This document shows, one piece after another, positions 5,637 to 6,329 of a stretch of 6,329 nt of DNA (positions within the stretch are counted from its first letter, which is position 1; every line of letters starts with the position of its first letter). The position numbers and the translations under genes are program-made. The stretch comes from CANNDT01 sp945876205 (GTDB lineage Bacteria > Acidobacteriota > Vicinamibacteria > Vicinamibacterales > UBA2999): contig CANNDT010000157.1 in the NCBI GenBank assembly GCA_947503365.1, positions 1 to 6,329 on the forward strand, read 5' to 3'. The notes beneath the pieces are model-generated. The model ran no database searches, was not told the DNA's origin, and saw only the letters and a list, made by a program, of their open reading frames with translations.

Positions 5637-5712
5637 GGGCCGCTAGCTCAATTGGCAGAGCAGCAGACTCTTAATCTGCGGGTTCTCGGTTCGATTCCGA
5701 GGCGGCTCACCA
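5637..5712 (+). tRNA. tRNA-Lys (anticodon CTT)
   Basis: The 76-base cloverleaf has acceptor GGGCCGC pairing with GCGGCTC (one G-U pair at the second position), discriminator A and encoded CCA. The D arm is GCTC/GAGC, the anticodon arm is GCAGA, loop CTCTTAA, TCTGC with anticodon CTT (codon AAG), and the T arm is CTCGG TTCGATT CCGAG. It begins 21 bp after the symporter stop and ends 12 bp before the stop of the convergent response regulator gene. No terminator hairpin with a T run is visible after it. Confidence 0.97.
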
Positions 5713-5724
5713 ACCTCTTCTCTG

Positions 5725-6102
5725 TTACCCGGACCGCGCGACGGCCAGTTGCGCCGCGATCGTCGCTAGGAAGCTCTCCCGCCCCATCGGCTTGGCGATG
5801 TAGCCATCACACCCTGCGGCTCGGATGCGTGCCTCGTCACCCTTCATCGCCAGCGCCGTGAGGGCGACGACCGGGATGGCGCGCGTGGCCGGGTCCTGCT
5901 TGAGGAGCGCCGTGGCTTCGAGGCCATCCATGCCGGGCAGTTGAATATCCATGAGGATCAGGTCGGGCAGCGCCTCGCGTGCCAGCGTCAGGCCAGCCTC
6001 CGCGTCGATCGCGCACAGGACCGCATGGCCCGCCGACTCCAGCAGCAGGACCGCCAGCATCATGTTGTCGGGGTTGTCCTCGACGACCAGGATTCTGGCC
6101 AT
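5725..6102 (-). CDS. Single-domain response regulator (CheY/DivK type)
   Basis: This 125-residue protein is a lone receiver domain that would take a phosphoryl group from a histidine kinase and act by protein contact, since no output domain is present. The active-site residues are Glu8 and Asp9 (VVEDN), phospho-acceptor Asp52 (LILMDIQLPGMDG), Thr82 (ALTA) and Lys104 (KP). The MDIQLPGMDGLEAT and AMKGDEARIRAAGCDGYIAKP passages resemble DivK-like and hybrid-kinase receivers. The ATG at 6100-6102 starts at the first beta strand (MARILVV) and has a G6 run (GGGGGG) seven bases upstream; an in-frame extension to 6150 has no homology and would cross the presumed IS end. The start overlaps a TGA in the form TGATG, which suggests a translationally coupled upstream gene. 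No kinase is visible, and an IS now lies just upstream. Confidence 0.93.
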   Translation of the reverse strand: MARILVVEDNPDNMMLAVLLLESAGHAVLCAIDAEAGLTLAREALPDLILMDIQLPGMDGLEATALLKQDPATRAIPVVALTALAMKGDEARIRAAGCDGYIAKPMGRESFLATIAAQLAVARSG

Positions 6103-6161
6103 CAGGCAACCCCCCGGCGACCCCGACGTCCCCCCACTTCTGAGTAGCACTTCGGTTTAGA

Positions 6162-6190
6162 GTCCGATCACCCGGAAGAGGAGATCGGAC
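6162..6190 (+). promoter_or_regulatory. Hairpin with the orfA ribosome binding site in its loop
   Basis: GTCCGATC (6162-6169) and GATCGGAC (6183-6190) are perfect 8-bp complements. The 13-base loop holds GGAAGAGGA, whose GAGGAG (6178-6183) is the Shine-Dalgarno sequence, seven bases from the GTG start at 6191. The stem abuts the start codon. Pairing would crowd the initiation site, a known style of translational restraint in insertion sequences; whether it works here is inferred. Confidence 0.55.
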
Positions 6191-6329
6191 GTGAAGAAGC
6201 GATTTACGGAAGCACAGATCATCGGGTTCCTCCGCGAGGGCGCCAGCGGCGTCCCGGTGAAGGACCTGTGCCGGAAGCACGGGTTCTCGGACGGGAGCTA
6301 CTACCTGTGGCGGAGCAAGTTCGGCGGCA
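6191..6329 (+). CDS. IS3-family transposase OrfA, N-terminal part
   Basis: Only the first 46 residues are present; the gene runs off the window. The GTG start gives MKKRFTEAQIIGFLREG, then VPVKDLCRKHGFSDGSYYLWRSKFGG. This is the N-terminal helix-turn-helix of IS3-type OrfA (HTH_Tnp_1 family), the DNA-binding part that recognises the IS ends. In IS3 elements the catalytic DDE domain is encoded by orfB and joined by a -1 frameshift; orfB would lie to the right. Start choice is supported by GAGGAG seven bases upstream and by the conserved KKRFTEAQI opening. Codon use resembles the rest of the window, so it is not evidently foreign by composition. Whether the element is complete or active cannot be judged. 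Confidence 0.9.
   Translation, partial: MKKRFTEAQIIGFLREGASGVPVKDLCRKHGFSDGSYYLWRSKFGG

Larger units (their letters stand above)
6141..6329 (+). mobile_element. Left part of an IS3-family insertion sequence
   Basis: The window ends inside an insertion sequence identified by its orfA. IS3-family ends begin with TG; the most plausible left terminus is TGAGTAGCAC at 6141, about 50 bp before orfA, which is a typical distance. The exact end is not certain because the right terminus and target duplication are outside the window. It lies 38 bp upstream of the divergent response regulator gene. Confidence 0.5.

Noticed and set aside
5652..5861. 69-residue + strand open frame
   Set aside because: It begins inside tRNA-Lys and runs antisense to the response regulator.
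6103..6150. N-terminal extension of the response regulator
   Set aside because: It would cross the presumed IS end, is Gly/Ser-rich, and precedes a complete receiver fold that starts at 6102.

Overview
The window is a high-GC bacterial chromosome segment, apart from a strongly AT-rich first ~120 bases. Several traits fit Acidobacteriota, perhaps class Vicinamibacteria: the GC-rich codon use, secreted proteins whose signal peptides end in A-Q, a secreted lineage-type protein with no recognisable domain, and small palindromic repeats at gene ends. This placement is an inference from style. No rRNA or other phylogenetic marker is present.

Layout. Positions 1-151 are AT-rich and hold two converging G-tract arrays, G on the + strand at 35-58 and G on the - strand at 125-151, around an A-rich spacer. 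Positions 152-460 hold no gene. A P-II nitrogen signalling protein (461-790, +) is followed by a secreted protein of unknown function (844-1698, +). This converges on a secreted glutathione peroxidase-like protein (1788-2354, -), which lies downstream of a YbiT-type ABC-F ATPase (2428-4026, -). A tRNA-Leu(CAG) (4127-4213, -) precedes the ABC-F gene, separated by a REP-like inverted repeat. Divergent from the tRNA, a dicarboxylate/glutamate-type cation symporter (4242-5615, +) is followed 21 bp later by tRNA-Lys(CTT) (5637-5712, +). A single-domain response regulator (5725-6102, -) comes next. The window ends inside the left end of an IS3-family insertion sequence whose orfA starts at 6191.

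How the genes relate. The P-II protein and the acidic amino acid/dicarboxylate symporter both concern nitrogen/carbon supply, but they are 3.4 kb apart and nothing links them in regulation. The ABC-F protein acts on the ribosome, and it lies directly downstream of a tRNA gene on the same strand. No larger pathway or defence system is visible; this is mostly core chromosome with repeats and one IS.

Most worth a second look is a family of three near-identical palindromes (arms GGCGGACC/GGTCCGCC, loop TGACAA). Each lies at the stop codon of a different gene, in the same orientation relative to that gene. In two cases the stop TAG is part of the palindrome. Other points are the facing G-tract arrays at the start, the inverted repeat that includes the 3' end of tRNA-Leu, the tRNA promoters placed at the two ends of the symporter gene, and a hairpin that carries the ribosome binding site of the IS orfA in its loop.
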